Part shown: piece after piece, positions 18,563-28,196 of the stretch
How the letters are laid out: every line of letters starts with the position of its first letter
Numbering within the stretch: position 1 is the stretch's first letter
NCBI GenBank assembly: GCA_965262785.1
Contig: OZ253559.1
Coordinates: 1,736,001 to 1,800,000 of the forward strand
Source of the DNA: G965218495 sp965262785
GTDB lineage: Bacteria > Bacteroidota > Rhodothermia > Rhodothermales > Bin80
DNA length: 64,000 nt
Direction of reading: 5' to 3'
Program-made: the position numbers and the translations under genes
Notes under the pieces: generated by a model
What the model saw: only the letters and a program-made list of their open reading frames with translations
Told to the model about the DNA's origin: nothing
Databases searched by the model: none

Positions 18563-19714
18563 ATGGAATCTACTGACTCCTCAGAACGCCGCCGGCCTTT
18601 GCGGCAGGTGTGCCTGGTTCTCAGCGGGGGAGGGGCTCGGGCCGGCTATCAGGCCGGAGTGCTGCAGTACATAGGTGAGCTTGCTCCCGAATTCAAGGTG
18701 CCGCTAATATCCGGCGTGTCGGCCGGTGCTATCAATGCGGCCTTCCTGGCCAGCTACCCTGGCCTGAGTCAGGCGCCAAGGCTGGTACAGCATTGGCTTG
18801 AGTTGGATGAGCACCAGGTTTTCAAACCGGAATCAATGCTATCGTTAGTTCGACGTTTTCGGCGCAGGCGGCGTGAACCGACTACTGATGACGCTTCCGA
18901 TGCCTTGCTCGACAGTTCGCCTTTACGGGAGTTTCTGGCTGCGCGCCTGCCCTGTGAGGATGGTGTGCTGACAGCGATTGGCGAGAATATTGCCAAGGGT
19001 GACCTTGCGGCCGCCTGCGTGACGACCACGCGCTTTTCGACCGGGCAGACCGTTTCCTGGGTTCAGGGCAGAGGCCTCGAGGGATGGGAGCGACCTACAC
19101 GTGTGGGCATACAGACTGAGTTGAGCCTAAACCATTTCTTGGCGTCCACGGCACTGCCACTAATTTTCCCGGCCATCCGTATAGGTAGTGACTGGTACGG
19201 AGACGGAGGCATTCGCCAGCGCGCTCCGCTAGCGCCAGCGGTACACCTCGGTGCTACCGACATCATTGTAATCTCGACCCGGAAGCGAAGGTCGCGAGAC
19301 GAAGCCGCCACGCCGGTTACTATCGGTTATCCGCCTGCGGCTCAAATCATTGGCATGCTAGTAAACGCCATCTTCTTGGACACGCTTCACCACGACGTGG
19401 AGATTCTGGAACGGACGAACTACTTGATCCGGCATGTCCCGCCCGAGAGTCGGGTCGGGCTGCGTGAGATTGGCTGCCTGTGCATAGAACCGTCCGTGGA
19501 CTTGGGGAAGCTTGCAAGCCAATATGAGCTGCGCGCCAGGGGCGCGGTCCGTTTGTTTACACAAGGCTTAGGCACGGGTGAGACAAAGAGCCCGGACTGG
19601 CTCAGCATGTTGCTATTTAACCCTGACTACCTTGGGGCCGTCATCGAGATCGGATGGAAGGACGCGCGCCGTAATAGAGACAACATCGAATCATTCCTGG
19701 AGGAAACATCATGA
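18563..19714 (+). CDS. Patatin-like phospholipase
   Basis: A 383-residue serine acyl hydrolase of the patatin family. The oxyanion-hole motif SGGGARAGYQAGVL (residues 21-34), the nucleophile elbow GVSAG with Ser53 and the dyad Asp214 in YGDGG are all present, so it should be catalytically competent. No signal peptide or membrane segment is seen, and the N-terminus is hydrophilic, which suggests a cytoplasmic or membrane-peripheral location. The stop codon overlaps the ATG of the next gene (ATGA at 19711-19714), so it is probably translated together with the barrel protein. The role could be phospholipid turnover or acyl-lipid remodelling. Confidence 0.9.
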   Translation: MESTDSSERRRPLRQVCLVLSGGGARAGYQAGVLQYIGELAPEFKVPLISGVSAGAINAAFLASYPGLSQAPRLVQHWLELDEHQVFKPESMLSLVRRFRRRRREPTTDDASDALLDSSPLREFLAARLPCEDGVLTAIGENIAKGDLAAACVTTTRFSTGQTVSWVQGRGLEGWERPTRVGIQTELSLNHFLASTALPLIFPAIRIGSDWYGDGGIRQRAPLAPAVHLGATDIIVISTRKRRSRDEAATPVTIGYPPAAQIIGMLVNAIFLDTLHHDVEILERTNYLIRHVPPESRVGLREIGCLCIEPSVDLGKLASQYELRARGAVRLFTQGLGTGETKSPDWLSMLLFNPDYLGAVIEIGWKDARRNRDNIESFLEETS

Positions 19715-21156
19715 AAACGCGTTACGAAGCCAAGCCCAGTTGGCCTGTGGCGAAAGCCCTTGTTCTTTTTCTGCTGACCGCGTGGGCAGCGCATGGCGCT
19801 CAGGCGCAGATGCCGGCCCCAGACCATCAAGGTGACAGCACGCATGTGGACTTGGAGTCTGGCTACGCCACTGCGAGTCTGGAAGCCGTTAGTCAAAGCG
19901 ATGCACCCGATCTGCCTGTACATCGGGTTGGCATACTGGCGAGGCAGGTCAGCGCATCCGGGAAATACAGGCGAGACATCGATGAATCGCACTACCAGGT
20001 AGACATACTACCGTATGCTTGGTACAATCGTGTAGATGGCGCGCATCTAGGGCTGGATAGGATGGTCGAGTCCAGTCGCTATTTCAAGGTTGGCGGAGGT
20101 GTTGGCTGGAGCTCGGGCCTCAAGGGTGGCGATCGCTGGACATGGCATGCTTCTGCAAGGCTCAAGTCCGCCGGAGAAAACTCTGTCTTTCTGAAAGGAC
20201 AGTACCTGGCGCGTACGGCGCGCCGCTATGGTGAGGCCAGCTACGTTCCAACCAACCTGAACAGCCTGGTAATGATGCTGGGGGGTGATGACTATTTCGA
20301 CTACTATCGAAGCGAGGGATTCGCCGGTACGGCTGGCGTGGATTTCGATGCCGTCAGGACGCGGCTGTCGGCCACGTTCCGCAGTGAGGACCATTCGTCG
20401 CTGCCGCTCACGACGAGCTATGACTTGTTTAGTGGCGCTCCGCTTCGGGCCAACCCGGCTATTGCGCCAGGGCGCTTGCAGACCGTGTCGGCCAACATAT
20501 TAGTAGGAACAGTGCAGTCCGGCAATTCGGTCACAGCAGACCGGAGTTTGGCACTGGGAGCGGAAGCAAGTGTATCGGGCTCAGATTTCTCCTTCCGGCG
20601 ATACTGGGTAGACGCCCGTTGGTCACAGGCCACCTACTGCCGGCAATGCAAGAGTCCAGGAACGCTGGCGCTTCGCATGGCCGCGGGTACAAGCACGGGC
20701 AGTCTGCCATTGCAGCGAGCGTTTATTGTGGACAACAGCCACGCCGTGTACTCGGCCTTTGGTGCCTTGCGCACAGTCACAGGTCTCCCATTTGAGGGAG
20801 ACAAGATGGTATCCTTCTTCTGGGAGCACGACTTCGGAAAGGCGGGCCTGGAGGCCTTAGGATTCAGAGGTCTAGGACGAGACGGGATCAGCCTGCTCGC
20901 ATTTGGCGGCCATGCCAGGACCTGGACTGCCGTACGTTCTAACGAGCCGATGCAAGTTGGCAGGGTGTTAGAGGGTACGTACCATGAGCTTGGTGTTTCG
21001 CTGCGCGGCTTTTTTGACGGTGTGCGTGTCGACTTTGCCAAGTCCCTAGACGGAGGACCCGTGGTCGTAGGCTTGGGCATAGACCTCTCTTCACTAGGAC
21101 ATAACCTTCGAAAGTGCAGGCCGTCCAGAATTCGCGTTGGGCATACTAGTTGCTAA
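19711..21156 (+). CDS. Barrel-only DUF5686-type outer-membrane protein
   Basis: A 481-residue exported protein (signal peptide ending GAQAQ) matching only the C-terminal half of the two DUF5686 proteins downstream. Shared blocks include AWYNRVDGAHLG, DDYFDYYRSEGF, EDHSSLPLTTSYD and PGRLQTVSANILVG. It lacks the carboxypeptidase-like sandwich and the domain that follows it in its neighbours. The pattern is a membrane beta-barrel. The last 20 residues (NLRKCRPSRIRVGHTSC) look frayed compared with the neighbours, which end soon after the final strand, so the 3' end may be slightly altered. It is coupled to the patatin gene by a 4-base overlap. Confidence 0.78.
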   Translation: MKTRYEAKPSWPVAKALVLFLLTAWAAHGAQAQMPAPDHQGDSTHVDLESGYATASLEAVSQSDAPDLPVHRVGILARQVSASGKYRRDIDESHYQVDILPYAWYNRVDGAHLGLDRMVESSRYFKVGGGVGWSSGLKGGDRWTWHASARLKSAGENSVFLKGQYLARTARRYGEASYVPTNLNSLVMMLGGDDYFDYYRSEGFAGTAGVDFDAVRTRLSATFRSEDHSSLPLTTSYDLFSGAPLRANPAIAPGRLQTVSANILVGTVQSGNSVTADRSLALGAEASVSGSDFSFRRYWVDARWSQATYCRQCKSPGTLALRMAAGTSTGSLPLQRAFIVDNSHAVYSAFGALRTVTGLPFEGDKMVSFFWEHDFGKAGLEALGFRGLGRDGISLLAFGGHARTWTAVRSNEPMQVGRVLEGTYHELGVSLRGFFDGVRVDFAKSLDGGPVVVGLGIDLSSLGHNLRKCRPSRIRVGHTSC

Positions 21157-21190
21157 GACAGGGAGCATGCAGTCCTAACAGCGATCTATA

Positions 21191-23593
21191 ATGCAGTATG
21201 CTCTATGGCTACTGGTGAGTCTCCTCCTCGCCGCGGCATCCAACGCGCAGGTTATTCACGGACGTGTGACTGATGCCGAAACCGGATTCCCGATGCCGGA
21301 GGCAACGATCCACCTGGAGGGTACGTACCGTGGAACCATCACCAATGGGGAAGGCCGCTATGAGCTGAAGGTCGACGCATTTCCGGTGACACTCGTTGTG
21401 GGCTTTGTCGGCTACGCGACGGCACGACGGGTTGTTGTAGAAGACGATATCCTGGTGCAGGACTTCAGCCTTGTGCCGGCGCCTTATTTGATGCCAACAA
21501 TCACGGTTGGCGGCGAAGATCCCGCGATCAGCATTATGCACGAGGTGATCGAGCGAAAGAAGCGGTGGCGATCTGCCTTGGATTCCTATGAGGTGCAAGC
21601 GTACAGTCGGTTTACCATCGCCGGCGATTCCAGTATCGTTTGGATCATGGAGTCAGCGTCAACGGCGTACTGGGACCGCGGTCGCGGAATGAAGGAGCGC
21701 ATCACAGGCAGCCGTTCCACGGCCAACTCGTTCCTCAGCGAATCGGTCATGCCCGTGGCCCAGACCGTGGCAAACTTGTATGACGACAATCTCTTTATAG
21801 CCGGCCACAACCTGGTCGGGGTGACCCACCCGGATGCGCTGGGCACTTACGACTTTTCGCTGGAGGGTACCCGTATGCTTGATGGCGTTGTGGTCTACGA
21901 CATCTTGGTGGAACCCAAGAGCCGGCTTGGCAGTGCCTTCCGGGGAAACGTGGCGATCCTTGACAGCGCCTTTGCGATGATTGGCGCGGAGCTACAGCCC
22001 GGCGAGTCATTTCTGTTTCCCCAGCCTATCAAGCGCTACGAAGTGACGTACCGGCAACAGTTTTCCTCGTTCGGAGGTGACTATTGGATGCCGGTGGACT
22101 TTAGGTCCAAAGTTGTCGCGGAGATCAGCGTACCCGGGCTGCTGTCATTTCCCGCCTTCAACATTGACCATGTGGCACGGTTTACTGATTACCAGGTGAA
22201 TGTGGAGGTGCCGGAAGACCTCTATGCAGCGGAGGGCAGCCTCGTGGTGGATTCTGTCGCCGTAGATGCCGGGGAGGTGTTTACTGAGCCAGGGCTTGTT
22301 GTCCCATTGACCACAGAAGAGACCGCTGCCTATGACAACCCGGATATTGAGCAGGAATTCGCCGACACATTCACGCCGGGTGGCCTAGTAGGCCGTATGG
22401 CCCAGCGTTTTGGCGGGGGGTTTGATGCTAACGATGACGGAGGTGAGCTCGACACGAACCGGGCCGCGCAGCGTCTGGCCTTCTTGGATTTGATTCAACC
22501 AAGTATTTGGTACAACCGGGTAGAGGGCATGCACCTTGGTTGGCACACATCCTATGATGCTGGACAGTACGTCACGCTCGGCGGCGGGGCCGGTTGGAAT
22601 TCAGGCCTTTCCGGCAGTGACCGTTGGGCCTGGCATGTCTCTGCGGGCATTGAGTCATCAGGTGAAACATCGGGGTTTGTCGAGGGCCAGTATGAGGCTC
22701 GTGTGGCACGCCGCTACGGGGAGGACAACTACCCCTCTCCGCTGCATAATGGGCTAGCTATGGTGCTTGGCAGGGCAGACTACTTTGACTACTATGGGCG
22801 CGAAGGATTCCATACGACAGCCGGCGTGAATCTTGATGGGATCGGGATGCGGGTTTGGGGAATGTTTCGAAACGAAGACCACAAGTCTTTGCCGCTGACC
22901 ACGAGCTACGACGTTCGCGGGAGGCCGCCCCTGGGTGAAAACCCCGCCATCACTCCAGGGCGTATGCAGTCGGTGTCGGCTAACTTGACCATTGGGCGCC
23001 GTAGGTTTTTTGCTGGAAGGCGCGGAAACCGCACGCTAAGAATCAACGCCGAATTCGGCACGCCCAAGTCAGACTATTCATTTCAGCGATTTTGGCTTGA
23101 CGCCACCTGGCGCCAGCCAACGCTCGGCCGAAGGCGCCTGCTGCCGGCTATGTTGGATTTGCGCTTCAAGGCTGGCCTTGGAAGCGACGATCTGCCAACG
23201 CAGCGGGCATTCATAGTGGACAACCAGTTAGGAGGCTACGCGCAGTTTGGTGCGCTGCGCTCTAGCCAGGAGCGGCCATTTGAAGGCGACGACCTGGTGG
23301 CGTTCTTTTGGGAGCACAACTTCCGTACAATGATATTCGAGATTCTAAGGCTCCGCGGTCTGGTACGCAGAGGATACAGCATCATGGTTTTCGGCGGTCA
23401 TGCCAGAACGTGGCTGCCGGATAGGGGCGTTGGCGGCGAGGACTTCAGACCGACCCGAATAGGGACTCATGGTTCGTATCACGAGTTAGGCGTCTCGTTG
23501 GGCGGCGTTCTCGGATTCATGCGAATTGACTTTTCGCAGCCGCTTGGCGGAGGACCAATTCAAGTTGGTGTAGGAGCGTATAGTCCATTCTAG
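21191..23593 (+). CDS. DUF5686 outer-membrane protein with CarboxypepD_reg-like domain
   Basis: 800 residues. A signal peptide (ending ASNAQ) is followed by a carboxypeptidase-regulatory-like beta sandwich (about 20-100: VIHGRVTDAETGFPMPEATI, ending in FVGYAT). Next come the DUF5686 N-terminal region (ISIMHEVIERKKRWRSALDS) and a long C-terminal beta-barrel from about residue 430 (WYNRVEGMHLGWH onward). The architecture is specific to Bacteroidota and relatives. The barrel family is outer-membrane, but the cargo or role is not known. It starts 34 bases after the barrel-only paralogue and is likely in the same transcript. Confidence 0.88.
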   Translation: MQYALWLLVSLLLAAASNAQVIHGRVTDAETGFPMPEATIHLEGTYRGTITNGEGRYELKVDAFPVTLVVGFVGYATARRVVVEDDILVQDFSLVPAPYLMPTITVGGEDPAISIMHEVIERKKRWRSALDSYEVQAYSRFTIAGDSSIVWIMESASTAYWDRGRGMKERITGSRSTANSFLSESVMPVAQTVANLYDDNLFIAGHNLVGVTHPDALGTYDFSLEGTRMLDGVVVYDILVEPKSRLGSAFRGNVAILDSAFAMIGAELQPGESFLFPQPIKRYEVTYRQQFSSFGGDYWMPVDFRSKVVAEISVPGLLSFPAFNIDHVARFTDYQVNVEVPEDLYAAEGSLVVDSVAVDAGEVFTEPGLVVPLTTEETAAYDNPDIEQEFADTFTPGGLVGRMAQRFGGGFDANDDGGELDTNRAAQRLAFLDLIQPSIWYNRVEGMHLGWHTSYDAGQYVTLGGGAGWNSGLSGSDRWAWHVSAGIESSGETSGFVEGQYEARVARRYGEDNYPSPLHNGLAMVLGRADYFDYYGREGFHTTAGVNLDGIGMRVWGMFRNEDHKSLPLTTSYDVRGRPPLGENPAITPGRMQSVSANLTIGRRRFFAGRRGNRTLRINAEFGTPKSDYSFQRFWLDATWRQPTLGRRRLLPAMLDLRFKAGLGSDDLPTQRAFIVDNQLGGYAQFGALRSSQERPFEGDDLVAFFWEHNFRTMIFEILRLRGLVRRGYSIMVFGGHARTWLPDRGVGGEDFRPTRIGTHGSYHELGVSLGGVLGFMRIDFSQPLGGGPIQVGVGAYSPF

Positions 23594-23781
23594 AAACGTA
23601 TAGGCGTTTACAGTTGCTGACTGGGAGTCGCCGCGCACAGCCAGAGTAAAACCGTTGTTATGGCGCCGCAGTCACAGGCTGGCCGGCACCGCGATTGAAC
23701 AGTCCTCCGTCTCGGGCTCACGTTGGGTACTATGCGCTACTGCGCCCACGTTTGTGAATTCTATGACTAATAGCGGATGCG

Positions 23782-26166
23782 GTGGATGATGCAACGCTGC
23801 GAGTAGCGTTCATTCAGCGGCTCAGGTCTGCCCGGTTGGCGCAAATCACCGACTTTTGGACGCAGCCAGGCAGGCGGGCACTACCTTGGGTGCTGCTGTT
23901 GTTGAGCTGCATGCCAGCGGGCGCACAAGTTGGCGTCACAGGTATGGTACGCGACGCCGGCACGCGGCTGCCGCTCGCTGCGGTACATATCATCGTTGAG
24001 GGCCAGAGGCGTGGCACGATCACAAACAACGGCGGACAATTCGAGATAGTGCTGCCCTCGCTACCGGCAGCGCTATTGATTCGTCATATTGGGTACGAGA
24101 CCGTGCGCCTGAAGATTGGCCCCGATGATCCGCGCGAATTCAACGTAGATCTGACTGAGGCCGTCTATGAGCTGGAGGAGGTGGTTGTAGCGGGAGATGA
24201 ATTCGCGGCCAGCCTGATGCGCAAAGTGATTGAGCAGAAGAAAAGGAGGCGGGCCCATCTCACTACCTGGCATTCTCGGGGGTATTCTCGCATCACGCTG
24301 CAGAATGATTCGCGGATTGTACTAGTTTCAGAGCATGTGTTTGATGCATACAGGGATGCGGCGGGCGGCCCACGTGAGGTGATCCGTTCGCGCCGCGAAA
24401 CGGGCAGCTTCTACAGCGACCTCGGTATAGACCCTGTGCCACCGGATTTTTCGCAGGACTATGTTGAGATTCAAGGGTTGCAGTTTATAGGCCCGACGCA
24501 TCCGGAAGCGCTCCAGCACTATCATTTTTCGTTCGCCGGTAGCCGAAAGTATGCAGGCAAGGATGTCTACGACCTTTATATAGGTCCAAAGGACGGTCTA
24601 CGCGCCGCTGTGATCGGCAGAATCTCAGTTCTGGACAGCGCTTACGCTTTGATTGAGGCAGATGTCCGCCCGGCCCGGCATCTTGAGTACAGGCCGGCCA
24701 TAAAGCTGTGGCAGGTGTCGTACCGGCAGCAATTCGCTGAGGTCGACTCGTTTTGGTTGCCATTGGGGCTACTGGCCGAAGGGACAATCCAAGTCGATCC
24801 GAACGATGTCGGCATTGGACCGGCAGGGTTCCGATACGTAGCCTTGTTGCAGGGCCACGAAGTCAATCAGCCGTTGCCGGCAGCGCCATATGCGCAAGCG
24901 AAGCGCGCAACCGTAGACGAGGCATCTGTACTTGAGGACGACCTCTTCTTGCTGGGTCGTGGCATCGTTGCACTCATGCCACGGGAGGCGAGGGCGCTGG
25001 GCGCACTAGCTCGTGAGAGGCTAACGCTTCGCGACGCATTGCCTGCAGCAGATCTGCCCAAGGCTCCCAGGTCGATCGCAGTATCCACCCCAGATGGTGA
25101 ACAGCCCCAGTTCGTGTGGCCCATCATCTGGGGGGCTGAGCCTTGGCTGCGTTTTAACCGGGTTGACGGCTACTTTATAGGGGGCGGCTTTGCCGCTGAT
25201 ATGGGGCGCGTTAGTGCGGGTGGACGCATAGCCAAGGGCACGGGGGACAACGGCACACGCTTGGCCGCACGCTTCACCCGATGGCTCTCAAGTCGATTTA
25301 ACACGACCATTTCGGGTGGCCGGGAAACCGCTCCCCAGCAGGCATCACGGATATACACGATGGCACTGAACAGCGTTACGTCGCGGCTGGGGTACGGCGA
25401 CTATTTTGATTACTATTGGCGCTGGTGGGGTCGTGTCCGTGCAAACTATGTTCTGCCCAAGGTCCGCATCGGCATAGGGGCGCGCATGGAGAGCCATCTG
25501 AAGGTTGAGCAGTCGTTCAAGCGTGCGTGGCCATTCAACGGGAGCTTTCCACCCAATCCACCAGTGGACGAGCAGGCCTGGTACTACCTGGAGGCTTCCG
25601 TGGCTGCGGGTGACAATTGGCAGCCGTTTCGCCTTGGCCCGACGCAACGGGTCGAATTTCGCACAGAGCATGCATTCGGTTCTGGCGGTCCGTCGTATGG
25701 CCGATATGAGCTCTGGTTAGACACGCATGCCAAGACCTTCCTGAGGAAACGTCCGCGTACGATGGCGCTGTCCATACGCGCGATTGGCAAGCGGTCATGG
25801 GGAAGCCTGCCCATTCAGGGATTGATTGCACTAGATGGTTCCATCGGGCCTTTCGCGACGCTCGGCGCGCTTCGCTCATTGCGGATGGCCCGCTACCAGG
25901 GTCGGCACGCGGTGGGGTTTTACTGGGAGCACGACTTTCGCACTGTGTTGTGGGAGGTTGTCGGGCTGCGCCCACTGGCAACACGCCAGACCGGCGTCGC
26001 TCTCGGCGGTGCGCATGCACAGGTGTGGCCGGGTTCCCGGGGCTATCACCATGAGCTAACGGTTTCGCTTACCGAAGTATTGGGCAGCCCGTTTCGAGTG
26101 GATCTCACGCGGAGAATGGATGCGCCGGACTGGTATGTCAGCTTGGGCCTTTCGCGCATGTTCTAG
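23782..26166 (+). CDS. DUF5686 outer-membrane protein, second full-length paralogue
   Basis: 794 residues from the GTG at 23782. The signal peptide (LPWVLLLLSCMPAGAQ) begins about residue 34, so the real start may be later. Domains are as in its neighbour: a regulatory-like sandwich (VGVTGMVRDAGTRLPLAAVH, RHIGYET), the DUF5686 region (SLMRKVIEQKKRRRAH) and the barrel (WLRFNRVDGYFIGG, YGDYFDYYWRWWG), ending VSLGLSRMF with a terminal Phe. It is clearly diverged from the 21.2-kb copy, so the tandem duplication is old. A 188-base gap separates it from that gene. Confidence 0.87.
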   Translation: MDDATLRVAFIQRLRSARLAQITDFWTQPGRRALPWVLLLLSCMPAGAQVGVTGMVRDAGTRLPLAAVHIIVEGQRRGTITNNGGQFEIVLPSLPAALLIRHIGYETVRLKIGPDDPREFNVDLTEAVYELEEVVVAGDEFAASLMRKVIEQKKRRRAHLTTWHSRGYSRITLQNDSRIVLVSEHVFDAYRDAAGGPREVIRSRRETGSFYSDLGIDPVPPDFSQDYVEIQGLQFIGPTHPEALQHYHFSFAGSRKYAGKDVYDLYIGPKDGLRAAVIGRISVLDSAYALIEADVRPARHLEYRPAIKLWQVSYRQQFAEVDSFWLPLGLLAEGTIQVDPNDVGIGPAGFRYVALLQGHEVNQPLPAAPYAQAKRATVDEASVLEDDLFLLGRGIVALMPREARALGALARERLTLRDALPAADLPKAPRSIAVSTPDGEQPQFVWPIIWGAEPWLRFNRVDGYFIGGGFAADMGRVSAGGRIAKGTGDNGTRLAARFTRWLSSRFNTTISGGRETAPQQASRIYTMALNSVTSRLGYGDYFDYYWRWWGRVRANYVLPKVRIGIGARMESHLKVEQSFKRAWPFNGSFPPNPPVDEQAWYYLEASVAAGDNWQPFRLGPTQRVEFRTEHAFGSGGPSYGRYELWLDTHAKTFLRKRPRTMALSIRAIGKRSWGSLPIQGLIALDGSIGPFATLGALRSLRMARYQGRHAVGFYWEHDFRTVLWEVVGLRPLATRQTGVALGGAHAQVWPGSRGYHHELTVSLTEVLGSPFRVDLTRRMDAPDWYVSLGLSRMF

Positions 26167-26358
26167 GTTCGCGGCGCTGCCCAACCGAAGTAGGGGTGAG
26201 GCTCGAAGCCATTCCGCTGTCTATCGGACCAGGTGCGATCACCCCGTATGGGTCATCGTATGCTCATATACCTCCCAGCATTGCTCATTTCAAGGCTGAT
26301 GAACGACATTTGTTAATACCGTTCAGCGACAGAATTTTTCCCGGTTGAGCGGTGTCGC

Positions 26359-27981
26359 ATGGGGCGCATGCCGGTTGGAGGGCTGACCTTTACAACCAGC
26401 CTTTGCAGCCTCGTGTGCTCTGACAACGTCATCCGCAAATTCTTTCGTCTTTTGAACACAGAACGTACGCTTTGCGCCGCGGCCAGCAGAGCAGGCATCA
26501 GCGAGAAGACCGCCCGCAAGTACAAGCGCACCCGTCGCCTGCCCAGTGAGCTCACCAAGCCGCATACGTGGCGAACGCGCCAGGACGCGTTCCAAAAGGT
26601 ATGGAGCGAGGTCGCCAAGAAGCTCGAGGTTAATCCGGGTCTGCAGGCCACTACGCTTTTCCTGGATCTCCAGCGCCGCTATCCGGGCCAGTTCCAGGAC
26701 GGTCAGTTGCGCACCTTTCAGCGTCGCATAAAGCAGTGGAAGGCGCAGGAAGGCCCGCCCAAGGAGGTTCGATTCCGTCAGGAGTACGTGCCCGGCGAGC
26801 GCAGCCAGTCTGACTTCACGCGCATGAACACGCTGGGCGTGACGATCCAAGGCGTGCCGTTCAGGCATATGCTGTACCACTTCGTATTGCCGTATTCCGG
26901 CTGGGAGGCCGGCACGATCTGCATGTCAGAGAGCCTTGAGTCGCTATCGACCGGCCTGCAGAACGCGCTGTCGGCGTGCGGCGGTGCTCCCCATCTGCAC
27001 CAGACGGACTCGCTGAGCGCTGCGGTGCGCCACTGCAAGAAGGATGGGGAGGGTAAGGAAGTCTTTACGGAGCGCTATCAGGCGCTGATGTGCCATTACG
27101 GCATGGAGCCCCGTCACACGCAGCCGCGCAGTCCGCAGCAGAACGGGGCGATAGAGCAGCGTCACTATCGGCTCAAGCGGGCGGTGGCCGACGCACTCAG
27201 CCTGCGGGGCAGTTCCGATTTCGAGAGCCGTGCGGCCTACGAACGATTCATCGCCGTCATCATTGCGCAACTCAACGCAGGGCGCAGCGTGCGCTTCAAG
27301 GAGGAGGTCGCACGTCTGAAGGTTCTGCCACGCCGACGCCTGGACAGCTTCACGCGGCGGCAGGTGCGGGTATCGACCACCAGCACGATTACGGTGCAGC
27401 GCAATACGTACTCCGTACAAAGTCGTCTCATTGGGGAGAGGGTGGACGTACGCGTCTATCCGGAGCGGCTGGAGGTATGGCACGCACAGCGCAAGATGGA
27501 GACGATGCCCCGCCTTATCGGGCGGGGCCACCACCAGGTCCAATACCGTCACGTGATAGATTGGCTCGTGCGCAAGCCCGGGGCCTTTCCACGGTACCGG
27601 TATCGCGATGCATTCTTCCCGTCCCATATCTTTCGCATGGCTTACGACCGCCTGCGAAGGGATCGGCATACGGAACGGGCCGCAGACAAGGACTATCTAC
27701 GCATTCTACATCTGGCGGCCTACCGCAGCGAGGTGCAGGTAGAGGCGGCGTTGCAGTCACTTCTGGAGCACAGTGAGCCGATAGACCCGGAGGCGGTGGC
27801 GGCACGCATGGCCGCCCCTGCACGCAACCCAGCGGAGCTGGTCGCGGTGGAGGCGGCGAACCTGGGGCGCTATAACGACCTGTTGGCAGGCTTTGCGAGC
27901 GGCGACAGCGCTTCGGTAGCCGTGACACTCTCGGCCAATCCGGACTATAGGGGCACAACCTGCTCGGACATCATCCTATGA
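26359..27981 (+). CDS. istA: IS21-family transposase IstA
   Basis: A 540-residue DDE transposase with an N-terminal helix-turn-helix (RAGISEKTARKYKRTRRLPS) and an rve-type integrase core. The acidic residues are in SQSDFTRM, HQTDSLSAA and NGAIEQRHYRLK, and a C-terminal beta domain follows. It ends with ATGA, overlapping the istB start by four bases as in other IS21 members. The start could be 26359 or 26368. The gene is intact, but its ATPase partner next door is broken. Confidence 0.9.
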   Translation: MGRMPVGGLTFTTSLCSLVCSDNVIRKFFRLLNTERTLCAAASRAGISEKTARKYKRTRRLPSELTKPHTWRTRQDAFQKVWSEVAKKLEVNPGLQATTLFLDLQRRYPGQFQDGQLRTFQRRIKQWKAQEGPPKEVRFRQEYVPGERSQSDFTRMNTLGVTIQGVPFRHMLYHFVLPYSGWEAGTICMSESLESLSTGLQNALSACGGAPHLHQTDSLSAAVRHCKKDGEGKEVFTERYQALMCHYGMEPRHTQPRSPQQNGAIEQRHYRLKRAVADALSLRGSSDFESRAAYERFIAVIIAQLNAGRSVRFKEEVARLKVLPRRRLDSFTRRQVRVSTTSTITVQRNTYSVQSRLIGERVDVRVYPERLEVWHAQRKMETMPRLIGRGHHQVQYRHVIDWLVRKPGAFPRYRYRDAFFPSHIFRMAYDRLRRDRHTERAADKDYLRILHLAAYRSEVQVEAALQSLLEHSEPIDPEAVAARMAAPARNPAELVAVEAANLGRYNDLLAGFASGDSASVAVTLSANPDYRGTTCSDIIL

Positions 27982-28108
27982 AGACCCTCACCGCAGCACA
28001 GCTCAAGCGCCAACTCTTGATCGGTCTGAAGGAGCTGCGCCTGCCCGCTATGCGCGCCCTGCACCGTGAACAGGCCGATCTGGCGCGCAAGCAATCGCTG
28101 AGCTATGA

Positions 28109-28116
28109 ACACTTCC
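28109..28116. repeat. Target duplication, left copy (ACACTTCC)
   Basis: An eight-base direct repeat generated by the IS256-family insertion, matching 30783-30790. Eight or nine bases is the family's usual size. Confidence 0.92.
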
Positions 28117-28196
28117 GGGATCGCACAAATTCAAGTTGGGAATTGGAGAGTTGCTGTGGAGGTGGACCCTAGTCTCCACCATTCCTTTCCAATCAT

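Noticed and set aside
19711..21156. Barrel-only DUF5686 protein as a simple 5'-truncated pseudogene
   Set aside because: It has its own signal peptide and an overlapping, coupled start, so it is a designed short form and not a truncated copy.
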